The notes under the pieces are model-generated. The model had not been told where the DNA came from. It was given only the letters and a program-made list of their open reading frames with translations, and made no database searches. Positions 36,091 to 45,210 of a DNA stretch of 64,000 bases are shown here, piece after piece; position 1 is the first letter of the stretch; every line of letters begins with the position of its first letter. Origin of the DNA: M55B177 sp034722275 (GTDB lineage Bacteria; Chloroflexota; Dehalococcoidia; GIF9; AB-539-J10). Position numbers and translations under genes: made by a program. The stretch spans positions 62,001 through 126,000 of the forward strand of contig JAYENW010000012.1 in NCBI GenBank assembly GCA_034722275.1, in the 5' to 3' direction.

Positions 36091-36927
36091 ATGACGCCTG
36101 TGATAACACTGACCACTGACTTTGGACTGGATGATGCCTATGTTGCTGCTATGAAAGGCGTCATGCTGAGTGTCAATCCCGAAGCCAATATTGTAGATAT
36201 CAGCCACTCCATCGAACCACAAAACATACTGCAGGCTGCCTTCATCCTCAACATCACCTACCGTTATTTCCCCCAACAAAGCATCCATGTGGCTGTAGTT
36301 GACCCTGGTGTGGGCAGTGAACGCCAGGGAATAATCTTGAAAACACCCTCTGCTTTCTTTGTCGCTCCCGACAACGGCATTCTCAGCTATGTGATTGATG
36401 AATTATCCTCTCTGGAAAATCATCCCTCTCAATACGCTATCACCCAGGAGAAGGTAAGAATCAAAAAAGGATTGGAAATCGCGGCTATCACAGATCCCCG
36501 TTTCTGGCACCAGCCTATCAGCTCCACCTTCCACGGACGGGATATCTTTGCCCCGGTGGCCGCCGGCTTATCCCTAGGTATATCACTTTACGAATTTGGA
36601 GAGAAAATCAACTCCCTTAATGTACTTTCCCTCCCCAAGCCATACATCGATGACCAGGAAAATGTCATAGGACAGATTTTGCATGTTGACCATTTCGGTA
36701 ACCTGATTACAAATATCAAGAGCCATGATTTGCCCAGTAAAGACATTACTGTTGAGGCAGCAGGACGACTTATTCACGGATTAAACAGTTATTACACTGA
36801 GGGTGAAGGATTAATGGCTATCATGGGCAGCAGCGGCTACCTGGAAATCTCACTGAGGAACGGAAGCGCCTACAACTTTCTCAATGCTGTAATAGGGGAT
36901 GAAATAAGAATATTCCCTAGCATCTAA
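36091..36927 (+). CDS. SAM hydroxide adenosyltransferase (DUF62)
   Basis: Hydrolyses S-adenosylmethionine to adenosine and methionine. TLTTDFGLDDAYVAAMKG at the N terminus, DISHSIEPQ, VVDPGVGSER and VAPDNG are the family's signatures; a C-terminal small domain follows. Fluorinase relatives carry an extra loop absent here. 278 residues; begins 6 bases after secG. Confidence 0.92.
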   Translation: MTPVITLTTDFGLDDAYVAAMKGVMLSVNPEANIVDISHSIEPQNILQAAFILNITYRYFPQQSIHVAVVDPGVGSERQGIILKTPSAFFVAPDNGILSYVIDELSSLENHPSQYAITQEKVRIKKGLEIAAITDPRFWHQPISSTFHGRDIFAPVAAGLSLGISLYEFGEKINSLNVLSLPKPYIDDQENVIGQILHVDHFGNLITNIKSHDLPSKDITVEAAGRLIHGLNSYYTEGEGLMAIMGSSGYLEISLRNGSAYNFLNAVIGDEIRIFPSI

Positions 36928-36950
36928 TAAAAGCAAAGGAGGGAAAGAAA

Positions 36951-37784
36951 ATGTCAATTCGAATCACCACATTAAGCGAAAATACTGCCAGTGGAATGGG
37001 GCTTCTCGCTGAATGGGGCATCAGCGTCCTGATAGAAGCAGACAATCATAAAATCTTGTTTGACACTGGACAGAGTTTTTCAGCAGCCTGCAATGCCATC
37101 ACTCTGGGAATAGATTTATCCCAGCTAGATAGTATTGTCTTCAGTCATGGACATTTAGACCATACCGGTGGGTTGCTACCAATACTTAAATTGGTTAAAA
37201 AACCAATAGAGGTGATTGCGCATCCTGATATCTGGTCGAGCAAATATGTCAAACATTTTGAACAAAAGGAAAGATATATTGGAGTACCATTCTCCAGAGA
37301 AGCGGCAGAAGGTCTGGGCGCATCTTTCAAATTAACAGGAGACCCGCTATGGCTCAGCAAAAATATCGTCACCAGCGGTGAGATCCCCATGCTTACCGAG
37401 TATGAAAAAATCGACCCTCAGCTTTGTGTAAAGCGAAAAGGCAAGCTCGAGCCCGACCCACTAAGGGATGACCAGGCGTTATTTGCTAAGTCTGAAAGGG
37501 GCTTGATAATTATTTTAGGCTGTGCCCACCGAGGAATCATCAATACCATAAAGCATGCTCAAAAGATAACCAATATGGAATCTGTTTACGCTGTCATCGG
37601 CGGCACCCATCTTATGACTGCTTCTCCACAAAGGATGGATTCAACGATCGCTGAGTTGCGGCGCCTTGACATTCAGAGACTGGGAGTATCTCACTGCACT
37701 GGAATGGAAGCTTCTGCCATATTAGCCCAGAAGTTTGGAGAGAAGTTCTTCTTCAATAACGCCGGAACCTGCGTTAATTTTTAA
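36951..37784 (+). CDS. MBL-fold metallohydrolase
   Basis: Metallo-beta-lactamase fold with FSHGHLDHTGG as the metal-binding HxHxDH and FDTGQS at the N-terminal beta strand. It resembles the 7,8-dihydropterin-6-methyl-aminobenzene phosphate synthase-like group (COG1237), with GCAHRGIINT and IGGTHL. 277 residues, AAAGGAGGG before the ATG. Confidence 0.88.
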   Translation: MSIRITTLSENTASGMGLLAEWGISVLIEADNHKILFDTGQSFSAACNAITLGIDLSQLDSIVFSHGHLDHTGGLLPILKLVKKPIEVIAHPDIWSSKYVKHFEQKERYIGVPFSREAAEGLGASFKLTGDPLWLSKNIVTSGEIPMLTEYEKIDPQLCVKRKGKLEPDPLRDDQALFAKSERGLIIILGCAHRGIINTIKHAQKITNMESVYAVIGGTHLMTASPQRMDSTIAELRRLDIQRLGVSHCTGMEASAILAQKFGEKFFFNNAGTCVNF

Positions 37785-37853
37785 CTCAGTTAAGTTATCT
37801 TCACCCGGTCACCTGACAAGCAAGGATTTCATAAATATTGCATATGCCTTCAT

Positions 37854-38117
37854 GTGCACACAATCATACGAACCTGGGCCACGAAAGACTTTATCAGAAT
37901 AGTTAGAGCAATCTCAGACGAGACCAGAGTTAGAATTTCCAAACTCCTATTGCAAAGGGAGTGCTGCGTTTGCGAGATAACGCAAGCAATGGATATCTCG
38001 CAGTCCCGCGCCTCACGCAACCTGCGTATCCTTGAAAATGCTGGTTTTATTAAGTCCAGGAGAGACAGGTTATGGATTGTTTATTCTATTGCCGAGTTAA
38101 GAGCAGCCAGAGCCTAA
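37854..38117 (+). CDS. ArsR-family transcriptional regulator
   Basis: 87 residues with the ArsR winged helix: ISDETRVRISKLLL, a CCVCEI Cys pair in the metal-sensing helix position, and SQSRASRNLRILENAGFIKSRRDR recognition helix and wing. Begins with a GTG and no clear Shine-Dalgarno, so the start is uncertain. Convergent with the TauE permease and probably senses a metal or redox signal. Confidence 0.85.
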   Translation: MHTIIRTWATKDFIRIVRAISDETRVRISKLLLQRECCVCEITQAMDISQSRASRNLRILENAGFIKSRRDRLWIVYSIAELRAARA

Positions 38118-38944
38118 AACACACCAACCATCCTGAGCCCCACATAGACCATGAAGGCAATGAATAGATATTCCAACCGTCTCGCTGGCAGAGCATGCGC
38201 CACTCTGGCACCAAGCTGTGCCAGCGGTATGCTGGTGACCACCAAGCACAGCCATATGGGTAAGTTGATATAGCCCACTGAGTAAGGAAGGGGACTCACT
38301 CCAATACCATTTGTAATATAACCAATGATGCCACCCAAGCTGGTAAACATTATAGAGGCTAAAGATGTTCCTATCGCCATGTGCATGGGGAAACAGAATA
38401 TCATTACCAGCACTGGAACTATCAAGGCACCACCACCGACACCGGTAAGGCCGACCAGCACGCCTATAGGAAGACCACAGATTGCCGAAAGCCAGGGAGT
38501 ATTCTTTACTGAGGGTCTGTTCTCAATACTATCCCCATTGGTCGGCTTTAGCATTATCCTCTGCCCGAAAGCCATCCACAGGGCAGCCGCCAAGAATAAG
38601 CCTCCTAAAATTATCTCCAGAACATCAGCAGAAAGATAGGAAGCTAGAGTAGCTCCACCAAAAGCTCCCACCAAGCCAGAGAGCCCGAGAATAAGTGCCA
38701 CTTTCCATTGAATTACTCTCTCTTTATTGTGTCTCCAGGCACCACTTACTACAGTAGGCAGAATTGCCAGCAGGCTTGTGCCAAAGGCCGTCCTTATGGC
38801 AATGGCCTGGGGAATGCCCATAGCACAAATAACCCAGTAGCTAATGGGAACTACAATAAAGCCACCGCCAATTCCAAGCAGCCCACTGGCAAAACCAGCA
38901 CCGGCACCGGTTCCCAGTAATATAATGAAATAATTGTGTAACAC
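38114..38944 (-). CDS. TauE/SafE sulfite exporter family permease
   Basis: Integral membrane protein with about eight helices, two homologous halves each beginning with a Gly-rich segment (GLLGIGGGFIVVP; GLTGVGGGALIVP). Family members move sulfite, sulfoacetate or other organic anions. 276 residues. Last gene of the long minus-strand Fe-S/metal run; its end overlaps the ArsR gene by 4 bases. Confidence 0.92.
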   Translation of the reverse strand: MLHNYFIILLGTGAGAGFASGLLGIGGGFIVVPISYWVICAMGIPQAIAIRTAFGTSLLAILPTVVSGAWRHNKERVIQWKVALILGLSGLVGAFGGATLASYLSADVLEIILGGLFLAAALWMAFGQRIMLKPTNGDSIENRPSVKNTPWLSAICGLPIGVLVGLTGVGGGALIVPVLVMIFCFPMHMAIGTSLASIMFTSLGGIIGYITNGIGVSPLPYSVGYINLPIWLCLVVTSIPLAQLGARVAHALPARRLEYLFIAFMVYVGLRMVGVF

Positions 38945-38994
38945 TTCTGTGAGGAAGCTCCTGGCTTCTTATCAGCGTGAGAAAAATATCCTCA

Positions 38995-39843
38995 TTACTT
39001 GCAATTATATTTCAGAATAATGTCATCGACCTTACGTCCAATGGCATTAGCAATAACAGGGCATTTCACCTCGAATAAGAAGAAAATAGGTGCCTTGTCT
39101 TTTCCCGCCAACCCTTCGAAATTCCCTTGCCCTTTACTGATAATTAACCTCGCTTTTTTATAAATATTCAGAAATTCCCCCGAGCATAAATCTAAGATTG
39201 TCCCTGGAGCATCAGAGCCATTGGAGATAACTCTGGCTATCTTATCTATGCCACAAAATTTCGCATCCTCCATTAAGGCATCATTAATGACAGGCTTATC
39301 TCTCACCACATAGACAACCTCCCTATTTAATTCCTCAATTAACACACGGTCAAAAACTACTTCACCAGCATTATCGGCTAAATAGAGAATCTGTTTTGTG
39401 CTTTTTAGAGCCTCCTTAAACTCTTGATAATCAAAGACAGCAAAATCTTTCTCAAATACATTCTGTATTTCCTCTTCAAGGACGAAGGAACTATCCACAC
39501 CGAAGTCAATTATATTACCAGCAACAGCCAGCCTTATAGCCGCTAATAATCTATCTCTGGAGCGGGCCACTTTGTTCTTCAAATCAGGATAAATATTGAG
39601 GGATATTCTGTTGTATTCATCCTTTATCTTCTTGAAGGGGTCTTCCTCACCAGTGATTTCACTGACAAGTTTGTAAACAATCCTCCCCATCTCGGGTGGG
39701 GAACTCGATAATGGGAAATTAGGTATTTCTGCAGCTAAGCGGTCCAGTATCTTTTTCTGGACACCCTCATTTGCCCCAACAAGCTTTGCTGCTTTGAGAG
39801 CTTGCTTAAAGAAGCAAGGAATACAATCCAAATATGTTCTCAT
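38995..39843 (-). CDS. DUF89 damage-control phosphatase-like protein
   Basis: Metal-dependent phosphatase family (ARMT1-related). The N-terminal CIPCFFKQAL and the core LADNAGEVVFDR, and late SKGQGNFEGL, are the family's motifs. 282 residues. Thought to hydrolyse harmful phosphometabolites. 61 bases after trmO. Confidence 0.88.
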   Translation of the reverse strand: MRTYLDCIPCFFKQALKAAKLVGANEGVQKKILDRLAAEIPNFPLSSSPPEMGRIVYKLVSEITGEEDPFKKIKDEYNRISLNIYPDLKNKVARSRDRLLAAIRLAVAGNIIDFGVDSSFVLEEEIQNVFEKDFAVFDYQEFKEALKSTKQILYLADNAGEVVFDRVLIEELNREVVYVVRDKPVINDALMEDAKFCGIDKIARVISNGSDAPGTILDLCSGEFLNIYKKARLIISKGQGNFEGLAGKDKAPIFFLFEVKCPVIANAIGRKVDDIILKYNCK

Positions 39844-39904
39844 CTCTTAATTACAATGTCTTGTAGAGCGTCATAGAAGCAAGGCCTATAAGATGAGTAC
39901 ACCC

Positions 39905-40369
39905 TCAGATTCTCCTACTTTTCACCTTGCCTTCAAACCAGCCGACCCTGATATTGGCTTTTTCATCTACAGGAGGAACGTATGGTTTGATATCCAAAAG
40001 GGGAGTGCCATCTAAGGCATCTAGCCCTTTAACTTTAAGAATATTCTTCTCCCTGGCTACCAGTTTCACCACAAATAAACCCAGCGGGCAGGGTCTATTT
40101 GGTGACCTGGTGGTGAAAAGACCATGTGCGACGATGTCCCAAGGTGTTTTAACCAGCAGATGATACCCTCTAGATTTATGAAGCCAACATATTAAGATGA
40201 TATGGGAAAATCCTTCTATATCTCTCAGCCCCTCTTCAAACTCTGGGAACAGCTCTACCTGGCAGATTTCTTCATGTCCACAACCCTGGTATGGCGCCTC
40301 TCCCCTGCCTTTATAGAGAGAATGGATTATTCCTATAGGCTTCAATCCCAGGACAGGTTGTTCTTCCAT
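39905..40369 (-). CDS. trmO: TsaA/TrmO-like tRNA m6t6A37 methyltransferase
   Basis: TsaA beta-barrel domain using SAM. TRSPNRPCPLG and LDGTPLLDIKPY are the diagnostic segments. 154 residues, the short single-domain form lacking the C-terminal extension of E. coli TrmO. Follows the Fe-S domain gene by 8 bases. An alternative is a SAM-dependent enzyme of another pathway in this class. Confidence 0.88.
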   Translation of the reverse strand: MEEQPVLGLKPIGIIHSLYKGRGEAPYQGCGHEEICQVELFPEFEEGLRDIEGFSHIILICWLHKSRGYHLLVKTPWDIVAHGLFTTRSPNRPCPLGLFVVKLVAREKNILKVKGLDALDGTPLLDIKPYVPPVDEKANIRVGWFEGKVKSRRI

Positions 40370-40377
40370 CCTACTGC

Positions 40378-40773
40378 CTAAGTGCTGGGAGCCAATTTTT
40401 CAATTGTCTGAATTATATCATCTGCCTGTTGTCTTAAATTGGAGACAGTTGTTCTTAGCTCTTCAGGAGAAACTGTAGCCAGTTCAACGCCTCTGCTCAT
40501 TCTCACACCTCTACCTATACCACTTAATCCTCCAGGATAAGGAAATCTGAAATAGCCAATTTGAACTTCAGGAAATTTTACTCCCATAACTTCACACACC
40601 TTTTTGGCCACTTGAGGGCCACCTGTAGCGCACCCATAACAGGGCGCTCTTCCTTCAGCCACTGCTCTAGCGAATTGTCCACAAGTTCTATATCCACAGC
40701 GCCCATCATCCAATTTAGGCAAAACCTCGTAGATTCTCTTTAGCTTTTCTTTAATCTCTTTTTTATCTGCCAT
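40378..40773 (-). CDS. Fe-S domain protein (PF04060-type)
   Basis: 131 residues. DGRCGYRTCGQFARAV-x7-CYGCATGG fits the four-Cys Fe-S domain found in RnfB and in the CODH/ACS corrinoid protein, here as a free-standing protein. A long C-terminal helix (EELRTTVSNLRQQADDIIQ) follows. A likely single-cluster electron carrier or docking factor. Confidence 0.8.
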   Translation of the reverse strand: MADKKEIKEKLKRIYEVLPKLDDGRCGYRTCGQFARAVAEGRAPCYGCATGGPQVAKKVCEVMGVKFPEVQIGYFRFPYPGGLSGIGRGVRMSRGVELATVSPEELRTTVSNLRQQADDIIQTIEKLAPST

Positions 40774-40835
40774 CCCTTCACTCTCCTTTATCTTTTCAGA
40801 TTAAGCTATTTTCCGGTATCTGTTTCCGCCTTGCC

Positions 40836-40937
40836 CTAAACATCCATGATTGGTTCCTGAGAACAGTTCTGGGCACATAAGCCACAGCCTCGACAGAGGT
40901 TTTGGTCTACTTTCAATATAGGTCGATTGCGTTTCAT
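40836..40937 (-). CDS. 33-residue mini-ferredoxin
   Basis: A short frame that reads MKRNRPILKVDQNL, then CRGCGLCAQNCSQEP and IMDV before a TAG. The CxxCxxCxxxC spacing is that of a [4Fe-4S] ferredoxin half, with Ser in place of the Pro after the fourth Cys. The ATG lies 10 bases after the stop of the radical SAM gene, so coupling is likely. It may be a real one-cluster peptide or the remnant of a longer ferredoxin. Confidence 0.55.
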   Translation of the reverse strand: MKRNRPILKVDQNLCRGCGLCAQNCSQEPIMDV

Positions 40938-40947
40938 GCTTTCCCCA

Positions 40948-41715
40948 TCAAAGTTTTGGCCTTCGCCGCAGAGTCTCCTCTAAATCCAGCGGTGTAACCT
41001 CGGGCCTTGTTGCTTCATACACCGTAACCACATTCCCCAAGCTAGCAAACTCACCTTTGATAGAAGCCATTTCCGATGGCATCAGAGGCTCGACGGCACA
41101 GGGACGTAAAGGGGTATTGAGCTGTACTTCATCAGGAAATAGACTACTCACTACCTGGGCTATTTCCCTAGCAAAGCTTTTATTTGCTTCCATAAACATT
41201 ATCTGAAGCCATAGCTTACCTTTGAATTCCTCTCGGAAAAGCCTGATCCCTTCGACTATATCGCTGAGCAAGAGACCGGCTACAGGTCTATTGACCCTCT
41301 GAAACAGCTTTTGACTATGGGCATCCAGGTCAGCTACTACAACATCTGCCTTGGCAAGGTCACGCCGCACATCCTCTCTACTCATCAGAGAGGAATTGGT
41401 GAGAACTGCTACAGGGAAATGAAAAATGCTTCTAGCCAACTCAATGGCCTGGCCCAAATTGCTAGCCAGAGTAGGCTCACCCGTGCCAGAGAAAGTAACA
41501 TAATCAGCAGCTATCCCCTTTACTTCTTCCAGCTCTTCAGCTAACCGGGTAAGGGAAACGAATTCCCCTCGGTCCATAGTGTTGTAAATCGTTTCACCTA
41601 ACTGGCAATAAATACAATTGAAGGAGCAGGTCTTGCCTTTAGCGGATAAAAGGTCAACTCCCAATGACCTTCCCAGCCGCCATGAAGGTACCGGACCATA
41701 AACGATAGAACTCAT
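40948..41715 (-). CDS. radical SAM protein
   Basis: CSFNCIYCQLGET carries the CxxxCxxC cluster motif; FSGTGEPTL follows as the SAM-binding GGE-like motif. 255 residues. It resembles the wybutosine-related/COG0731 group of radical SAM proteins, with a DVVVADLDAHS segment. Function unproven. Its ATG overlaps the nifU-like stop by one base. Confidence 0.88.
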   Translation of the reverse strand: MSSIVYGPVPSWRLGRSLGVDLLSAKGKTCSFNCIYCQLGETIYNTMDRGEFVSLTRLAEELEEVKGIAADYVTFSGTGEPTLASNLGQAIELARSIFHFPVAVLTNSSLMSREDVRRDLAKADVVVADLDAHSQKLFQRVNRPVAGLLLSDIVEGIRLFREEFKGKLWLQIMFMEANKSFAREIAQVVSSLFPDEVQLNTPLRPCAVEPLMPSEMASIKGEFASLGNVVTVYEATRPEVTPLDLEETLRRRPKL

Positions 41716-42251
41716 TATCTACTCTGAACCTGGAGCTCCTTAAAACTATTTCGAGCTTCGTTCTTGGAAGCCAGATAATTCCTGATCGCTTCCTTGAGCG
41801 TGTCTGTTGCCAGCAAAGCGCAATGCTCACTCTCTTCAGGAAGTCCCTCCAGAGCATTTAAAACATCACCCTGGTCGATCTCCTGAGCCTCGACAACACT
41901 TTTGCCTTTCACCATTTCAGTGACCATGCCCCCAGAGGCAATAGAAGTACCACACCCATCAGTAGTAAACCTGGCATCCATAATCTCACCATTCTTGGCC
42001 CTAAGATATATTTCTATGGTATCCCCACAAGAACCGGTTGCCCTGGCAAATCCATCAGGAGACTTCATTTTGCCAAGATTCCTCGGGGTTAAGAAAAAAT
42101 CTATTGTCCTCTCAGAGTAAGTTGCCCTCATGTTTTCTATGAGCTTGTCTTGCAACTCGGCAAAATCTGCTACCTTGGCTTTGCTAACACCTATGCTTTC
42201 CAGCGCTTCTTCTGCCCATTTCTTAAGAGTACTCTCAAGTTCCGATGGCAA
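41715..42251 (-). CDS. IscU/NifU-like iron-sulfur scaffold
   Basis: Assembles [2Fe-2S]/[4Fe-4S] clusters. The three conserved Cys are in GSCGDT, DGCGTSIAS and EHCALLA. 178 residues. The start is a TTG (42251) after AAGGGAGAG. An N-terminal helix of about 45 residues precedes the fold. No iscS-type desulfurase gene is in the window. Confidence 0.9.
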   Translation of the reverse strand: MPSELESTLKKWAEEALESIGVSKAKVADFAELQDKLIENMRATYSERTIDFFLTPRNLGKMKSPDGFARATGSCGDTIEIYLRAKNGEIMDARFTTDGCGTSIASGGMVTEMVKGKSVVEAQEIDQGDVLNALEGLPEESEHCALLATDTLKEAIRNYLASKNEARNSFKELQVQSR

Positions 42252-42383
42252 TTTTACTCTCCCTTAAAGGAAATTTTATGTCAACCATCTCTATAATCTC
42301 CACTCTCAGCCCCTCTTTATCATTTCCAAAGTAAAGTTGGCTGCCCCAGCAGCAATCAATTGAGACATAGATGGGAAACACAT
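42235..42383 (-). pseudogene. possible frameshifted small ORF between mrp and nifU
   Basis: Beginning 2 bases after the mrp stop, an ATG opens a 25-codon frame (MCFPSMSQLIAAGAANFT...). A one-base shift near 42310 would continue it with VEIIEMVDIKFPLRES and end inside the start of nifU. Both halves look protein-like. A start with Met-Cys recalls small CooT-like proteins, but I cannot assign it. Confidence 0.25.
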
Positions 42384-42385
42384 GG

Positions 42386-43393
42386 CTACTCTTGAGGTTT
42401 CTCATTCAGGACAGCAGTCAGATTAGCGAAGATTTCAGACATGGCATCCGAGCTATATTTCTCAACTTCCCCTGCATCACATAACTTGGCTATCTCCGGG
42501 TCGATGGGTAATACTCCCAATAATGGCGCTCCAGCAGTTTCTGCCATCTCCCCCGCCCTGCTCTTGCCAAATATCTCCATTCTCTTCCCAGTTTCAGGTA
42601 TCACGAGATAGCTCATATTCTCTACCACTCCCAGAATGCGAACGTTCATCTTCTGTGCCATCTTTACTGCCTTTCTAACTATCATCTCCGTCAAGTCCTG
42701 AGGCGTGAAAACATCTATTACCCCGGTGAGAGGCAGAGTCTGCATTAGCGTTAGCGGAGCATCGCCGGTACCGGGAGGTAAGTCTACTACAAGATAGTCA
42801 AGCCTGCCCCAGAGGACATCCTCCCAAAATTGTGTGATAGCCTTGGACATGAGGGGCCCGCGCCAGATAACAGCATCATCTTCACTGGGAAGCAGAAAAT
42901 TCATGGACATGACTTCGATCCCAGTTCTGGACACCACAGGCATAATGCCCGATTCACTGCCGGTGGGACGAGTATTTAAGCCAAATATCTTGGGCATGCT
43001 GGAACCCGTGATATCGGCGTCAAGTACGCCAACTTCTTTCCCGTCCCTGGCAAAGGAAGTGGCCAGCAGACCAGTTACCAAGGACTTGCCCACCCCACCT
43101 TTACCACTCATTACCGCTATTATGTTCCTAATCTGGTTGATTTCCTTGGGTTTGGCTTCCACAAAATCCACAGTGGCCTCTGTTATACCGGGAAGCTTAC
43201 GAATTACTGCCGTTACCTTCTCATTGATCCAATTATGATAATCAGAGGAGATAGCCGTGGAAGCCAAAGTAACCTTCGCCAACCCTTCTTTGACCTCGAT
43301 ATTGCGAAGCAAGTTCATCTGTACCAAGCTGCGCATTATCCCAGGAACGAACATCTTCCCAAGCGCTTCTCTAATTTGCTCTTCTATTTCCAT
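42386..43393 (-). CDS. mrp: Mrp/NBP35-family Fe-S carrier ATPase lacking CxxC
   Basis: 335 residues: an N-terminal MIP18/DUF59-like domain (1-90), then a deviant Walker A GKGGVGKS, DADITGSSMP and DLPPGTGDAPL. In most Mrp/ApbC proteins a CPxC motif follows VENMS and bridges a cluster across the dimer; here that place reads VIPETG, without Cys. So cluster carriage by the usual route is doubtful. Confidence 0.92.
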   Translation of the reverse strand: MEIEEQIREALGKMFVPGIMRSLVQMNLLRNIEVKEGLAKVTLASTAISSDYHNWINEKVTAVIRKLPGITEATVDFVEAKPKEINQIRNIIAVMSGKGGVGKSLVTGLLATSFARDGKEVGVLDADITGSSMPKIFGLNTRPTGSESGIMPVVSRTGIEVMSMNFLLPSEDDAVIWRGPLMSKAITQFWEDVLWGRLDYLVVDLPPGTGDAPLTLMQTLPLTGVIDVFTPQDLTEMIVRKAVKMAQKMNVRILGVVENMSYLVIPETGKRMEIFGKSRAGEMAETAGAPLLGVLPIDPEIAKLCDAGEVEKYSSDAMSEIFANLTAVLNEKPQE

Positions 43394-43416
43394 GCTTATG
43401 ATAATCCCCCTTCTTA

Positions 43417-43758
43417 TTAATGATCACATAAATTATCGCCAGTAGCTAACATACCTTTTATATAGTCTAAAACAACCTTCTCTGGCTCATCTCCCAGCGC
43501 ACCAGTGATAGCCTTGATGCGATTCTCTCTGAAAAGGCTCTGCGCCTGGGAACCCATGCCGCTGGCGATGACCACAGAAACTCCTTGCTCTGCCAACCAT
43601 GTCGGAAAGACACCTGGTTCATGTTCTGGAGAAGTCACGATTTCTTTCTTCAAGATAACCTTCCTTGCCTCATCAGCATCAATTAAGGCAAATTGCTGGC
43701 AATGGCCAAAATGGCCGGATACCCTGCCATCCATCACAGGTACTGCATATCTCATCAT
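43417..43758 (-). CDS. NifX/NafY-family protein
   Basis: Dinitrogenase FeMo-cofactor biosynthesis fold (PF02579): AVPVMDGRVSGHFGHCQQF and a VVIASGMGSQAQ segment. 113 residues. In non-diazotrophs this fold occurs in orange-protein and similar Mo/Cu/Fe-S systems. Starts 23 bases before mrp. Confidence 0.88.
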   Translation of the reverse strand: MMRYAVPVMDGRVSGHFGHCQQFALIDADEARKVILKKEIVTSPEHEPGVFPTWLAEQGVSVVIASGMGSQAQSLFRENRIKAITGALGDEPEKVVLDYIKGMLATGDNLCDH

Positions 43759-43850
43759 CTTCTCCTTACATCTATCGCCGATATCCTGCCGCAGCTTTGA
43801 TACTCATAACCAAAGATTGGCCTTTCTCTTATTCCCTATCATTGCAATTT

Positions 43851-45191
43851 CTACATAGCCCTGACCGCAAGCTCTGCCGCATTCACCAGTTGATAGACCA
43901 TTGGTGATGCGGTCAAAGCAGGGTGGGTACCCATTTGAAACAGAGAAACTTCGTAAGCAGTCATCATATGCTGAATGCAGGCACTAATGATATTTGTTAA
44001 ATCACCGGTACTCCTGCCTCCAGAAATTCCACCACCAAGAAGCAAGCCATTATCCTTAGAGAATACCAACTTTACTTTCGTGGAAGCTGCTCCTGGCATA
44101 CCGCCTGGGTGTCTATCGGGTGCTGTTGCTTCACCAGTCACTACATCATAACCCTCTTGTTTTGCCATTTTTTCAGTTAAACCAGCACAGCCAAATGCCT
44201 GTTCACCAATAATGGTAGAGAAGACGCCAATTTCACCGCAATTGCGATAACGGGTGTCAAAAAGATTGGCTCCGACTATACGTGCCTCAGCAGTAGCAAT
44301 AGAAGCTAGCATGGTAAGACTTGGCTTACCATTAAAAAAGGAATATTTCTCAGCACAGTCACCACAAGCAAATATATTGGGGTCGGTAATAGTACGCATA
44401 AGCCGGTCAACGACAATGGCTCTTGTTGGTCCTATTTGAAGCCCAGCCTTTTCAGCCAGTTCAACATTTGGTCTGGCCCCTACCCCGATGATAACCATGT
44501 CAGCCTTTAGCTCCTGACCGCCAGCTAATCTAACAGCGTTAACCCGCTTATTACCAAGGATAGCCTCCACTCTTTTGTTAGTGAGAACCTTAACCCCCCT
44601 CTCCACAAGCACCTTCTCAGCCACAGTACAGAATTCCTCATCAAGGGCTAGCTGCAAGCAATGGGGAAGCATCTCTATAATGGTGACGCTATTATCGCGG
44701 TTTTTCTTGCACTCGTCAGCGAATTCTACGCCAATGAAGCCACCCCCAATTATTATAATATCCTTAGCTTTATTCACCTCATCCAGCATATTATTCAGAT
44801 AGGTGACATCCTTTACTGCGGAAAAAACATTCTCCTTGTCTACACCAGGGATAGGCAAAATCACAGGGGAGGAACCAGTAGCCAAAACAAGCTTATCATA
44901 GCTGACAGTTTCCCCACCAGCTATGGAAACTGCCTTCTTATCCCTATCTATTTCCTCTACTTCGCCAACAGTAATATCAATGCCGTTGTTCTTAAGCATT
45001 GCATCAGGAATCAGGTTTTCCTCAGGACCGCCTACAGTTCCGAAAATATACGGTAAGCCACATGGGATTAATACCTGCTCCTCCTTTCGAATTAACAGCA
45101 CGCTCTTTTCCGGATACCGCCTACGGCAGCCTATCGCTGCTGGTATACCCCCAGCGCTGCCTCCGACAACTACTACATCAGCTTTTCTCAC
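43851..45191 (-). CDS. CoA-disulfide-reductase-type FAD oxidoreductase
   Basis: Pyridine nucleotide-disulfide oxidoreductase with a single redox Cys in IPCGLPYIF, FAD motif VVVGGSAGGI, NAD motif IIIGGGFIGVE and FACGDCAE. It belongs to the NADH oxidase/CoA-disulfide reductase/persulfide reductase group. I place the start at GTG 45191 (446 residues) because AGGAGGT lies 10 bases before; an open TTG at 45230 would overlap yggS. A paralog is encoded at 50862. Confidence 0.9.
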   Translation of the reverse strand: MRKADVVVVGGSAGGIPAAIGCRRRYPEKSVLLIRKEEQVLIPCGLPYIFGTVGGPEENLIPDAMLKNNGIDITVGEVEEIDRDKKAVSIAGGETVSYDKLVLATGSSPVILPIPGVDKENVFSAVKDVTYLNNMLDEVNKAKDIIIIGGGFIGVEFADECKKNRDNSVTIIEMLPHCLQLALDEEFCTVAEKVLVERGVKVLTNKRVEAILGNKRVNAVRLAGGQELKADMVIIGVGARPNVELAEKAGLQIGPTRAIVVDRLMRTITDPNIFACGDCAEKYSFFNGKPSLTMLASIATAEARIVGANLFDTRYRNCGEIGVFSTIIGEQAFGCAGLTEKMAKQEGYDVVTGEATAPDRHPGGMPGAASTKVKLVFSKDNGLLLGGGISGGRSTGDLTNIISACIQHMMTAYEVSLFQMGTHPALTASPMVYQLVNAAELAVRAM

Positions 45192-45210
45192 CTTGTCTTG
45201 TACCTCCTCT

